Made by a program: the position numbers and the translations under genes. A model generated the notes under the pieces. That model made no database searches. It was not told the origin of the DNA and worked only from the letters and a program-made list of their open reading frames with translations. A stretch of DNA of 10,478 bases, taken from NCBI GenBank assembly GCA_036399695.1, contig DASWMP010000402.1, positions 1 to 10,478 on the forward strand. The letters are read 5' to 3'. The stretch is from DASVEE01 sp036399695. GTDB taxonomy: Bacteria; Acidobacteriota; Thermoanaerobaculia; Gp7-AA8. Positions 1-7,007 of the stretch are shown here, piece after piece (within the stretch, counting starts at the first letter, position 1; the number at the start of each line of letters is the position of its first letter).

Positions 1-54
1 CACCGCTCTTATACACGTGTACCAGAGCGGTGGCGTTCGCCACCGCACTCCGAG
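1..54. repeat. REP-like palindromic element, fullest copy of a dispersed repeat
   Basis: Two inverted repeats overlap here. CACCGCTCT (1-9) is the exact reverse complement of AGAGCGGTG (24-32), and the 14-nt loop holds the palindrome TACACGTGTA (12-21). GCGGTGGCG (27-35) is the exact complement of CGCCACCGC (38-46) with only TT between. Bases 27-32 belong to both, so the two hairpins exclude each other. The right part (35-54) recurs exactly, inverted, at 10341-10360, and its last 15 bases recur at 4617-4631. The other copies follow stop codons, so this one may sit behind a gene outside the window. The structure is directly visible; the REP-like label and any role in termination or mRNA stability are inference. 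Confidence 0.75.
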
Positions 55-158
55 ATCGCTGGGCGTCAGGCTTCTCTCCCATAGGTCCCATCTCTCACCC
101 CCAAGCGACCCTTGGTGAAAAACTTGCAGCCGACGCCGTCCTGGCATTCACTAAATCC

Positions 159-164
159 GAGGTG
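159..164 (+). promoter_or_regulatory. Ribosome binding site for the 171 start
   Basis: GAGGTG lies 6 nt before the ATG at 171, a normal Shine-Dalgarno distance. It fixes this start, which is immediately followed by a good signal peptide. I found no convincing sigma-70 promoter in 55-158. Confidence 0.7.
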
Positions 165-170
165 TGATTC

Positions 171-3100
171 ATGCGAGCTGCTGCCGTACGTCTGATTTTC
201 ACGGCCCTTGTCCTGGTTCTCCTCACTCCCTTGACCGCTGAAGCTCAGTATTTCGGGCGGAACAAGGTCCAGTGGGAGACGTTCAACTTCAAGACGATCC
301 AGACCGAACACTTCGACATCTACTACTACGACGAGGAAGAAGACGTCGTGCAGGACGTCGGAAGGATGGCGGAACGGTGGTACGCGCGTCTCTCGCGTGT
401 GTTTAACCATTCGTTCACAAGAAAGCCGATCGTCCTCTACGCGAACGCCGCCGATTTCCATCAGACGACGACGACAGGCGGCACCCTCGGCGAAGGGACG
501 GGCGGCTTCACCGACGCCTTCATGAACCGCGTCGTCCTCCCGCTCACCGGCGACTACGCGCAGAACGATCACGTCCTCGGCCACGAGATCGTCCACGTCT
601 TCCAGTACGACATCGCCGCGCGCGCTGCCCAGAACCGGCGCCGCTTCGCCCTCGAGCAACTCCCGCTGTGGCTGATCGAAGGCATGGCCGAGTACTTCTC
701 GAAGGGGCGCATCGACCCTCTCACCTCCATGTGGATCCGCGACGCCACGATCTACAACCGGATGCCCGACCTGAACGACCTGATGCGCGACCCGCGCTAC
801 TTCCCGTACCGCTACGGTCAGGCGCTCATGGCCTACATCGGCGCCCGTTTCGGCGACGAAGCGGTCGTCCGCTACTTCCTCGCCGCCGGCATGGTCGGCG
901 TCGAGGACGCCTTCGAGCGTGCCGTCGGCATCCCGCACAAGCAGCTCTTCGCCGACTGGAAAGAATCGTCGCGCGAGCTGTACAACCCCGTCATCGCCTC
1001 CCGTCCGGCCACGCTGAGCAAGCCGCTCATCGGCCGCAAACCGGTCATCCAGGAAGAAGGCAAGAAGCGCCGCCGCCGTGGCTCCACGGAGCTCAACGTC
1101 GGCCCGGCCCTCAGCCCGGACGGCCGCTATCTCGCGCTCCTCTCCGCCCGCGAGCTGTTCAGCATCGATCTCTTCCTCGCCGACGCCAGGACCGGCCAGA
1201 TCATCCGCCGGCTCGTCTCCGAGGATCGCGACGCACACTTTGAATCGCTGAGGTTCATCGAGGGGGCCGGTGCATGGGCGCCGGACGGGAAGCGTCTCGC
1301 CTTCGTCACCTTCGCGCGCGGCGACAACTTCCTCTCCATCGTCGACGTCGAGACCCGCAAGACCGAGCACCACCGCGTGCCGGGCGTCGAATCGATCTCC
1401 AACGTCGCCTGGTCCCCGGACGGCCGCACGATCGCCATCGGCGGTCAGGCCACGGGCGTCAGTGACCTCTTCCTGTACGACCTCGAGACGCGCGAAGTCC
1501 GGCGCCTGATGAGTGACCGCTACGCCGACCTGCAGCCTGCCTGGTCCCCGGACGGCAGGACGATCGTCTTCGCCACCGACCGTGGCGAAGGGACGACCAT
1601 CGAGCAGCTCCAGTTCGCCGGCATCAGCCTGGCGACCATCGACGTCGCCACCGGCGCGATCCGCCCCCTGCGCATCTTCCCGGGCGCGCGGCACATCAAC
1701 CCGCAGTACGCCCCGGACGGCCAGTCGATCTACTTCATCGCCAACAACGAAGGCATCCCCGACGTCTACCGCTACAACCTGGCGGATGGGACGACCTCCC
1801 GCGTCACGGCCGTGCAGACCGGCGTCGCCGGCATCACCGAGATGTCGCCGGCGCTCACCGTTGCCAGCCGCTCGGGCGACATCGCCTTCTCGCTCTACGA
1901 GGACGACAACTACAACATCTACACGCTGCCGGCCCAGCCGGCGACCGTCGCGGTTTCAACGGCGCAACCGGAAGGCACCGCGCGCGCCGCGCTCCTCCCG
2001 CCGCTCCGCGCCACCGGCTCGGAGATCACCTCTTACCTCCAGAGCCCGCAGGACGGCCTGCCGCCGGAGAACGTGACCTTCACCCGCAGCGATTACGATC
2101 CGCGTCTCCGTCTCGCCTACCTCGGACCCCCGACCCTCGGCGTCGGCGTCGGCGAATTCGGCTTCGGCGCGGGCGGCAGCATCACCGCCTACTTCAGCGA
2201 CATCCTCGGCCAGCACAACGTCGGCTTCACCTTCCAGGGTGGCGGCTACTCCTCCGGCGGCGCGCTCGGCATCCAGGACCAGCTCGGCGGCGAGCTCCTC
2301 TACCTCAACCAGAAGCACCGCCTGAACTGGGGCGTCGATCTCGTGCACTTCCCCTACACGTCGGTCGGTACCGCATCCGGCCGCGACCTGCGCGACGTCG
2401 ACGGCGACGGCGACCTCGAGCAGGTCGACGTCTACCAGCAGCTCTACCAGACCCAGACGATCTCCGACGCGTCGGCTCTCGCGCAGTATCCCTTCAGCAC
2501 GACGCGCCGCATCGAAGGGGCCATCGGCTACCAGCGCTACAACTACAAGCTCGCCGTCGAGGAGTACATCTTCGCCCCCTTCAGCGGCGAGCTGCTCGAC
2601 CGCAATATCACCAACCTGCCGGGCGGCTTCACGCTCAACATGTCGAAGGCCTCGGGCGCGTTCGTCGGCGACAGCTCGACGTACGGCTTCATCTCCCCGA
2701 TCCGCGGTACGCGCTACCGCTACGAGCTGGAGGCGCTGCGCGGCGATCTGAACTTCCAGACCGCGCTCGCCGACTACCGCCGCTACTTCTTCTTCCGCCC
2801 CGTGACGTTCGCCGTCCGCGGGATCCACTACGGCCGCTACGGCAGCGACTCCGAGAGCGGCCGCATCACCCCGCTGTACCTCGGCGAGGGCTCGCTCGTC
2901 CGCGGCTACGATCCGTACTCGTGGAACCCCAGCGAGTGCCGCACCGCCGTCGGCAGCAATGACTGCCCGGTCTTCGATCGCCTGATCGGCTCGCGCATCG
3001 CCGCCGGCAGCGTCGAAGTGCGCGCGCCGCTCTTCGGCACGCAGGAGTTCGGCCTCATCAACTTCTCGTTCCTGCCGACCGAAGCCTTCGCCTTCGCCGA

Positions 3101-3302
3101 CATCGGCGCGGCGTGGGTCAGCGGCGACACGCCGGACCTGTCGTGGGAGACCGACTCCACCGAGCGCATCCCGGTCGCCAGCGTCGGCGCCGGCCTGCGC
3201 ATCCTGCTCGCTTACATTCCGATCGAGATCTACGCCGCGAAGCCGTTCCAGCGTCCTGACGAAGAGGTCGTGTACGGCTTCAACATCATTCCGGGGTGGT
3301 AA
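171..3302 (+). CDS. Secreted peptidase-MA-like / PD40 propeller / Omp85-like barrel protein
   Basis: This 1043-residue protein is predicted to be an outer-membrane protein whose function I cannot name. Residues 1-26 are a Sec signal peptide (basic start, leucine/valine core, AEAQ end). Residues about 27-290 form a zinc-peptidase domain: HEIVH at 138-142 gives two histidine ligands and the catalytic Glu139, and Glu170 in WLIEGMAEYF is the expected third ligand, the gluzincin pattern of the peptidase MA family. After a basic linker (KKRRRR), residues about 312-590 carry at least five PD40/TolB blade motifs (LSPDG, WAPDG, WSPDG twice, YAPDG). Residues about 640-1043 are rich in alternating aromatic/glycine strands, have VRGY at 910-913 (the Omp85 loop-6 motif) and end in IIPGW, consistent with a BamA/TamA-like barrel. 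All peptidase residues are intact, so activity is plausible; the substrate is unknown. It is first in a probable three-gene operon and overlaps the next gene by 7 nt. Confidence 0.9.
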   Translation: MRAAAVRLIFTALVLVLLTPLTAEAQYFGRNKVQWETFNFKTIQTEHFDIYYYDEEEDVVQDVGRMAERWYARLSRVFNHSFTRKPIVLYANAADFHQTTTTGGTLGEGTGGFTDAFMNRVVLPLTGDYAQNDHVLGHEIVHVFQYDIAARAAQNRRRFALEQLPLWLIEGMAEYFSKGRIDPLTSMWIRDATIYNRMPDLNDLMRDPRYFPYRYGQALMAYIGARFGDEAVVRYFLAAGMVGVEDAFERAVGIPHKQLFADWKESSRELYNPVIASRPATLSKPLIGRKPVIQEEGKKRRRRGSTELNVGPALSPDGRYLALLSARELFSIDLFLADARTGQIIRRLVSEDRDAHFESLRFIEGAGAWAPDGKRLAFVTFARGDNFLSIVDVETRKTEHHRVPGVESISNVAWSPDGRTIAIGGQATGVSDLFLYDLETREVRRLMSDRYADLQPAWSPDGRTIVFATDRGEGTTIEQLQFAGISLATIDVATGAIRPLRIFPGARHINPQYAPDGQSIYFIANNEGIPDVYRYNLADGTTSRVTAVQTGVAGITEMSPALTVASRSGDIAFSLYEDDNYNIYTLPAQPATVAVSTAQPEGTARAALLPPLRATGSEITSYLQSPQDGLPPENVTFTRSDYDPRLRLAYLGPPTLGVGVGEFGFGAGGSITAYFSDILGQHNVGFTFQGGGYSSGGALGIQDQLGGELLYLNQKHRLNWGVDLVHFPYTSVGTASGRDLRDVDGDGDLEQVDVYQQLYQTQTISDASALAQYPFSTTRRIEGAIGYQRYNYKLAVEEYIFAPFSGELLDRNITNLPGGFTLNMSKASGAFVGDSSTYGFISPIRGTRYRYELEALRGDLNFQTALADYRRYFFFRPVTFAVRGIHYGRYGSDSESGRITPLYLGEGSLVRGYDPYSWNPSECRTAVGSNDCPVFDRLIGSRIAAGSVEVRAPLFGTQEFGLINFSFLPTEAFAFADIGAAWVSGDTPDLSWETDSTERIPVASVGAGLRILLAYIPIEIYAAKPFQRPDEEVVYGFNIIPGW

Positions 3303-4225
3303 GGCTCGCGGTACTGGCCCTCTGCCTCGCGCTCGCCGCGGGCAGCTCGGCCGAGGATAGAGAGAACCGGGAGGTCGCCGTCACCATCGACGACCTCCCG
3401 GTGGCGAGCGCCGGGGCGTCGCGCGAGCGCCAGACGGCCATCACGGCCCACCTCCTGCCTGCTCTGAAGCGGAGCGGCGCGCCGGTCGTCGGCTTCGTCA
3501 ACGAAGGCAAGGTCCTGGACGACCTGCCGCTCCTCGAGCAATGGCTCGACGCCGGTTTCGAGCTCGGCAATCACACGCGCTCGCACAAAAGCCTGCACCG
3601 CGTTCAGCCGGAGGAGTACGAGCAGGACATCCTCGGCGGCGAGACGCGGCTGCGGCCCCTGCTCGAGCAACGCGGCATGAAGCTGCGCTGGTTCCGCCAT
3701 CCGTTCCTCATGACCGGGACGTCGCTGGAGACGCGCGAGCGCATCCTCCGTTTCCTCGCGGCGCACGAGTACCGCGTCGCGCCGGTGACGATCGACAACT
3801 CGGAATGGATCTACGCCCGCGCCTTCGACGAGGCGCACGCACGCGGCGATGAAGCACTGATGCAACGCGTCGCGGAGGCGTACATCCCGTACATGGAGTC
3901 GAAGTTCGCCTACTTCGAGGAGCAGTCGCGGAAGCTCTTCGGCCGCAACATCCGCCACATCCTGCTGCTTCACGCGAACGCGCTGAATGCCACGACGTTC
4001 GACCAGCTCGCGGCCATGATGCGCCGCCGCGGCTACCGCTTCATCACCCTCGAGCGTGCCGTCGCCGATCCGGCGTACCGCAGCGCCGATACCTACATCG
4101 GCCGCGGCGGCATCAGTTGGCTGCATCGCTGGGCCCGCGGCGCCGGCAAGACACGCGACTTCTTCGGCGATGAGCCGAAGGTCCCGAAGTGGGTCATGGA
4201 GACGGCAAAGGTGGAGTCGGAGTAG
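3296..4225 (+). CDS. Secreted polysaccharide deacetylase (CE4/NodB family)
   Basis: A 309-residue metal-dependent deacetylase, predicted to remove acetyl groups from a glycan in the periplasm or cell wall; the actual substrate cannot be read from sequence. Residues 1-19 are a signal peptide (hydrophobic core, GSSA before a charged stretch). The CE4 motifs appear in order: TIDD at 30-33 (motif 1; Asp32 likely catalytic base, Asp33 metal ligand), HTRSH at 93-97 (motif 2; both His bind metal), FRHPF at 133-137 (motif 3, RxPF) and LLHAN around His226 (late motif with the catalytic His). The start is GTG at 3296, inside the end of the preceding gene (7-nt overlap), which suggests translational coupling; no strong Shine-Dalgarno is seen. 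The signal peptide begins right at this start, which supports it. Family assignment is firm, biological role is not. Confidence 0.88.
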   Translation: MVRLAVLALCLALAAGSSAEDRENREVAVTIDDLPVASAGASRERQTAITAHLLPALKRSGAPVVGFVNEGKVLDDLPLLEQWLDAGFELGNHTRSHKSLHRVQPEEYEQDILGGETRLRPLLEQRGMKLRWFRHPFLMTGTSLETRERILRFLAAHEYRVAPVTIDNSEWIYARAFDEAHARGDEALMQRVAEAYIPYMESKFAYFEEQSRKLFGRNIRHILLLHANALNATTFDQLAAMMRRRGYRFITLERAVADPAYRSADTYIGRGGISWLHRWARGAGKTRDFFGDEPKVPKWVMETAKVESE

Positions 4226-4248
4226 CGTCGCTGCGATAATCGCAGGCG

Positions 4249-4614
4249 ATGTCCATCTCCCGCAGTGAATTCGAATCTCTCGTCGAGCAGGCCCTCCTGG
4301 AACTGCCGCCGCAGTTCGCCGACCTGATCGACAACATCGCCATCGTGGTGGAAGAGGAACCGACCGACGAGGACCTCGACATCCTCGAAGACGACGGCCA
4401 CGACCACGAGCTCCTCGGCATCTACCGCGGCGTCGCCCTCACCCACCGCACCCACGACATGATGCCCATGCTCCCCGACCAGATCGCCATCTTCCGCGGC
4501 CCGATCCTCCGCATCACCCGCACCCGGCACGAAGCCATCGCCCAGATCCGCGAGACCGTGATCCACGAGCTCGGCCACTACTTCGGCCTGCACGACGAGG
4601 ACATGGTGTTCTGA
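4249..4614 (+). CDS. Small metallopeptidase, minimal zincin family (PF06262-like)
   Basis: A 121-residue protein without signal peptide or membrane segment, so probably cytosolic. The C-terminal motif HELGHYFGLHDEDM (residues 106-119) gives zinc ligands His106 and His110 with catalytic Glu107. The third ligand is probably in the following LHD (His115 or Asp116), as in the short zincin-like family formerly called DUF1025. The length suits that family. The middle (about 36-52) is very acidic. No substrate is established for the family as far as I know. The ATG at 4249 follows the deacetylase stop by 23 nt on the same strand with only a weak AGG upstream, so it probably shares that transcript. 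The gene ends 24 nt from the stop of a convergent gene, with a dispersed repeat copy between. Confidence 0.85.
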   Translation: MSISRSEFESLVEQALLELPPQFADLIDNIAIVVEEEPTDEDLDILEDDGHDHELLGIYRGVALTHRTHDMMPMLPDQIAIFRGPILRITRTRHEAIAQIRETVIHELGHYFGLHDEDMVF

Positions 4615-4616
4615 AT

Positions 4617-4631
4617 CCACCGCACTCCGAG
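4617..4631. repeat. Dispersed repeat core, copy 2
   Basis: The 15 bases CCACCGCACTCCGAG are identical to 40-54. They fill most of the 24-nt gap between two convergent genes, starting 2 nt after the + strand stop. The hairpin half of the element is absent here. Confidence 0.65.
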
Positions 4632-4638
4632 GTCACAG

Positions 4639-5445
4639 CTACTTGATCTCGAGCAGCTCGATATCGAATACCAGCATCCCCTGCGGCTTGCCGGGGTCAT
4701 TGGCGTAAGCCAGCTTCGCCGGAATCCAGAAGCGGCGCTTCTCGCCGACAGTCATGAGCTGCAGGCCGTGCGTCCAGCCGAGGATCACGCCGTTGAGCGG
4801 GAACTGGGCAGGCTCGCCGCGTAGCGCCGTGCTGTCGAACAGCCTCCCGTCGGTGGTCCAGCCGGTGTAATGCACCTTCACGACGCTGCGCGCCTTCGGG
4901 CGCTCGGTACCGGTGCCGGGACGCAGCACCTTCGAAGCGAGGCCGCCCTTGCCGATCTCCGCGTCGTCGGGCGGCGCGGCCACATCCTCCGGCGTCGGCG
5001 GCGGCTGGATGATCTCGAGCAGCTCGGTATCGATGACGTACGCCTCGCCCGGCTTGATCTTCCCGCCGCCGAGGGACTCGGGGATCCAGGCGCGGCGCTT
5101 CTCGCCCACGACCATCTTCGTCACGGCTGTCCGCCAGCCCGGCATCATTTTGTCCACCGCAATGAACGCCTGTAACGGCTCGAGGATGGAGTCGACCAGC
5201 TTGCCGGTGGAGTTCCAGACGAGGTAGCGGAGCTTGACGACGTCGCCCGTGACCGGGTTTGCCGTCCCGGTGCCGGCGCTGAGGCGCCGCGTGATCAGGC
5301 CGTCGTCGCTACGCTCGGCATCCGCCGGAGGTGCCGTGAGATCCGCCGGCGCCGGCGGCTTCATGGAAGGCGGCTTCGGCACCTGCGCGACGGCGGTGAA
5401 GGAGAAGAGCAGAGAAAGAAGCGCGAGGATCGGCCTGCGTGTCAT
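4639..5445 (-). CDS. Secreted tandem-FKBP peptidyl-prolyl cis-trans isomerase, one domain degenerate
   Basis: A 268-residue exported protein expected to isomerise Xaa-Pro bonds and help fold envelope proteins. Residues 1-21 are a signal peptide ending AVAQ, followed by a Pro/Ala-rich linker (22-45). Two FKBP domains follow, about 46-146 and 163-268, each introduced by a similar acidic PPxDAE stretch, which suggests internal duplication. Domain 2 keeps the FKBP12 pocket: Tyr193, Phe203-Asp204, Phe215, Val220-Ile221, Trp224, Tyr247, Phe260. Domain 1 keeps Tyr74, Asp85, Phe94 and Trp104, but has Val84 for the Phe, Met-Met for Val-Ile, and no Tyr in the SLGGG stretch (124-128). It may therefore bind or scaffold rather than catalyse. 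The start is bounded by an in-frame stop just upstream; GAGGAG at 5465-5470 is 19 nt away, too far for a normal ribosome site. It lies downstream of the glyoxylate operon beyond a hairpin. Confidence 0.88.
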   Translation of the reverse strand: MTRRPILALLSLLFSFTAVAQVPKPPSMKPPAPADLTAPPADAERSDDGLITRRLSAGTGTANPVTGDVVKLRYLVWNSTGKLVDSILEPLQAFIAVDKMMPGWRTAVTKMVVGEKRRAWIPESLGGGKIKPGEAYVIDTELLEIIQPPPTPEDVAAPPDDAEIGKGGLASKVLRPGTGTERPKARSVVKVHYTGWTTDGRLFDSTALRGEPAQFPLNGVILGWTHGLQLMTVGEKRRFWIPAKLAYANDPGKPQGMLVFDIELLEIK

Positions 5446-5485
5446 GCAAGCCGATCAATCCCTACTCCTCGCGAATGATTCCCAT

Positions 5486-5518
5486 GGGGGACGACGGGAG
5501 GCCCCTCGGTCATCCCCC
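5486..5518 (-). terminator. Strong intergenic hairpin after the aceBA-mini-gene transcript
   Basis: GGGGGA (5486-5491) pairs with TCCCCC (5513-5518). After one C/A mismatch, GAC (5493-5495) pairs with GTC (5509-5511), and an inner GAG/CTC pairs around a 4-nt loop. It lies 6 nt past the stop of the 44-residue ORF and 41 nt before the FKBP start. No T-run follows on the minus strand, so it is not a classic intrinsic terminator. It may be a Rho-dependent end, a 3' stabiliser or a processing signal. Confidence 0.5.
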
Positions 5519-5524
5519 GCGAAA

Positions 5525-5659
5525 TCAGTCGCGCGGGATGTGGAACGGGACCTCGTCGTCGGCTGGCTTCTCCAGCCATTCGATGCGGCGATCGTCCTCA
5601 TTGAACTTGCGCGAACGGCGGTCTTCGTCATCGTTGCGATACGGCCGGATATCTTCCAT
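5525..5659 (-). CDS. Unrecognised 44-residue highly charged protein downstream of aceA
   Basis: I do not recognise this protein. It is 44 residues with 25 charged (15 acidic, 10 basic), including an RNDDEDRRSRK stretch (residues 8-18). It has no cysteine, signal peptide or hydrophobic segment, and is probably soluble and partly disordered. The frame is open to an upstream ATG at 5707, but the ATG at 5659 is preferred: AGGAGG sits 7 nt before it, the best ribosome site in the window. Its start is 44 nt after the aceA stop on the same strand, so it is probably the third gene of the glyoxylate transcript, with its own strong translation start. A heptamer repeat fills the gap. The strong ribosome site is the main reason to believe the gene; function is unknown. 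Confidence 0.6.
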   Translation of the reverse strand: MEDIRPYRNDDEDRRSRKFNEDDRRIEWLEKPADDEVPFHIPRD

Positions 5660-5661
5660 GG

Positions 5662-5671
5662 TGTTCCTCCT
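5662..5671 (-). promoter_or_regulatory. Strong Shine-Dalgarno of the 44-residue ORF
   Basis: The minus strand reads AGGAGGAACACC directly before the ATG at 5659. The AGGAGG core is a complete anti-16S match at 7-nt spacing, and it decides the start in favour of 5659 over 5707. Confidence 0.65.
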
Positions 5672-5700
5672 GAGAGCTGACAGCCGAGAGCTGAGAGCTG
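5672..5700. repeat. Four-unit heptamer tandem repeat (GAGAGCT type)
   Basis: On the + strand the units are GAGAGCT (5672-5678), GACAGCC (5679-5685), GAGAGCT (5686-5692) and GAGAGCT (5693-5699), then G. Three of four units are identical and the second differs at two positions. It lies wholly between the aceA stop and the ribosome site of the following mini-gene. Confidence 0.65.
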
Positions 5701-5703
5701 GTG

Positions 5704-6990
5704 TCAATGAAACTGCGCGGCTTCCGTCGACCCTGCGAGCGCGGTCGTCGACGCCGTCCCGGCGCTGATGACCTTCGTCACCTCGTCGAAGTAGCCGGTA
5801 CCGACCTCGTGCTGGTGCTTCGTCGCCGTATAGCCGTGCTGCTCCGCGGCGAACTCGTCCTGCTGCAGGCGCGAGTAGGCCGTCATCCCCTCCTCGCGGT
5901 ACTGCCGCGCGAGGTCGAACATCGAGTAATTCAGCGCGTGGAAACCGGCCAGCGTGACGAACTGGAACTTGTAGCCCATCTCCCCGAGCTGCTGCTGGAA
6001 CGAGGCGATGTTCTCCGCCGACAGCTTCTTCGCCCAGTTGAACGACGGCGAGCAGTTGTAGGCCAGCATCTTCCCGGGAAACTTCGCGTGCACCGCCTCG
6101 GCGAAGCGACGCGCTTCCTCGATGTCCGGTGTCGACGTCTCCATCCAGAGCAGATCCGCGTACGGCGCGTACGAGATCGCCCGCGCGATCGCCGCCTCGA
6201 TGCCCCCCTTGATGAGGAAGAACCCCTCGGGCGTCCGCTCACCCGTCAGGAACTCGCGGTCACGCTCGTCCACATCGCTCGTCAGCAGCGTGGCGCTGTT
6301 CGCGTCCGTGCGGGCCACGACGATCGTCGGGACGCCCATCACGTCCGCGGCCAGGCGCGCTGACGTCAGCGTGCGGATGAAAGCCGACGTCGGCACCAGC
6401 ACCTTGCCGCCGAGGTGACCGCACTTCTTCTCCGATGCGAGCTGGTCCTCGAAGTGGACCGCCGCGGCTCCCGCCTCGATCATCGACTTCATCAGCTCGA
6501 AAGCGTTCAGATTGCCGCCGAAACCTGCTTCCGCGTCGGCAATGATCGGCGCGAACCAGTACGTGTCGTTCTTCCCTTCCATGTGGTCGATCTGGTCGGC
6601 GCGCTGGAGGGCCTGGTTGATGCGCTTCACCACGTGCGGGACCGAATTGACCGGATAGAGGCTCTGGTCCGGGTACATGTGGCCGGAGAGGTTCGCGTCC
6701 GCCGCGACCTGCCAGCCGCTGAGGTAGATGGATTTGAGGCCGGCGCGCACCTGCTGGATGGCCTGATTGCCGGTGAGCGCGCCGAGGGCGGCCACGTACG
6801 GTTCAGTCGTCAGGAGCTGCCAGAGGCGCTCGGCGCCGAGTTGGGCCAGCGTCTGTTCGATCAGCACCGAGCCGCGGAGGCGGAGCACGTCGTCCGCGGT
6901 GTAATCGCGGGTGATCCCATCCCAGCGGGGGCTGCTCTCCCAATCCTGCTCTAGCTGTTGAGGGTCGCGTGCTGCTTGCAGAGGAGCCAT
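5704..6990 (-). CDS. aceA: Isocitrate lyase
   Basis: Splits isocitrate into glyoxylate and succinate in the cytosol, the first step of the glyoxylate shunt. The active-site loop SEKKCGHLGGK is intact, with catalytic Cys190 (E. coli Cys195). Other conserved parts are DAEAGFGG and HFED (metal and substrate binding), VARTDA, and NCSPSFNW late in the chain. The C-terminus resembles the E. coli enzyme (ALAGSTEAAQF). At 428 residues it matches E. coli (434). I chose the ATG at 6990 because GGAGA lies 9 nt upstream and the N-terminal length fits. An in-frame ATG at 7009-7011 overlaps the aceB stop as ATGA and would give 435 residues by translational coupling. It is second in the aceB-aceA operon, and no aceK follows. 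Confidence 0.96.
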   Translation of the reverse strand: MAPLQAARDPQQLEQDWESSPRWDGITRDYTADDVLRLRGSVLIEQTLAQLGAERLWQLLTTEPYVAALGALTGNQAIQQVRAGLKSIYLSGWQVAADANLSGHMYPDQSLYPVNSVPHVVKRINQALQRADQIDHMEGKNDTYWFAPIIADAEAGFGGNLNAFELMKSMIEAGAAAVHFEDQLASEKKCGHLGGKVLVPTSAFIRTLTSARLAADVMGVPTIVVARTDANSATLLTSDVDERDREFLTGERTPEGFFLIKGGIEAAIARAISYAPYADLLWMETSTPDIEEARRFAEAVHAKFPGKMLAYNCSPSFNWAKKLSAENIASFQQQLGEMGYKFQFVTLAGFHALNYSMFDLARQYREEGMTAYSRLQQDEFAAEQHGYTATKHQHEVGTGYFDEVTKVISAGTASTTALAGSTEAAQFH

Positions 6991-7007
6991 AAAAGTCGTT
7001 CTCCGTT

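Noticed and set aside
100..170. Sigma-70 promoter with TTGCAG at 124-129
   Set aside because: No acceptable -10 hexamer occurs at 16-18 nt; the only TA-rich candidate (CTAAAT) is 21 nt away.
66..1694. Long 542-codon open frame on the minus strand over the first gene
   Set aside because: It is antisense to a gene with clear domains, has low-complexity Arg/Glu/Asp/Val content, no motif and no ribosome site. High GC at third positions leaves such frames open.
1956..2828. 290-codon minus-strand frame inside the first gene
   Set aside because: Shadow of the barrel-coding region, made almost only of Ala, Arg, Glu, Val and Asp.
3230..4126. 298-codon minus-strand frame over the deacetylase
   Set aside because: The deacetylase motifs on the plus strand are intact; this frame has none.
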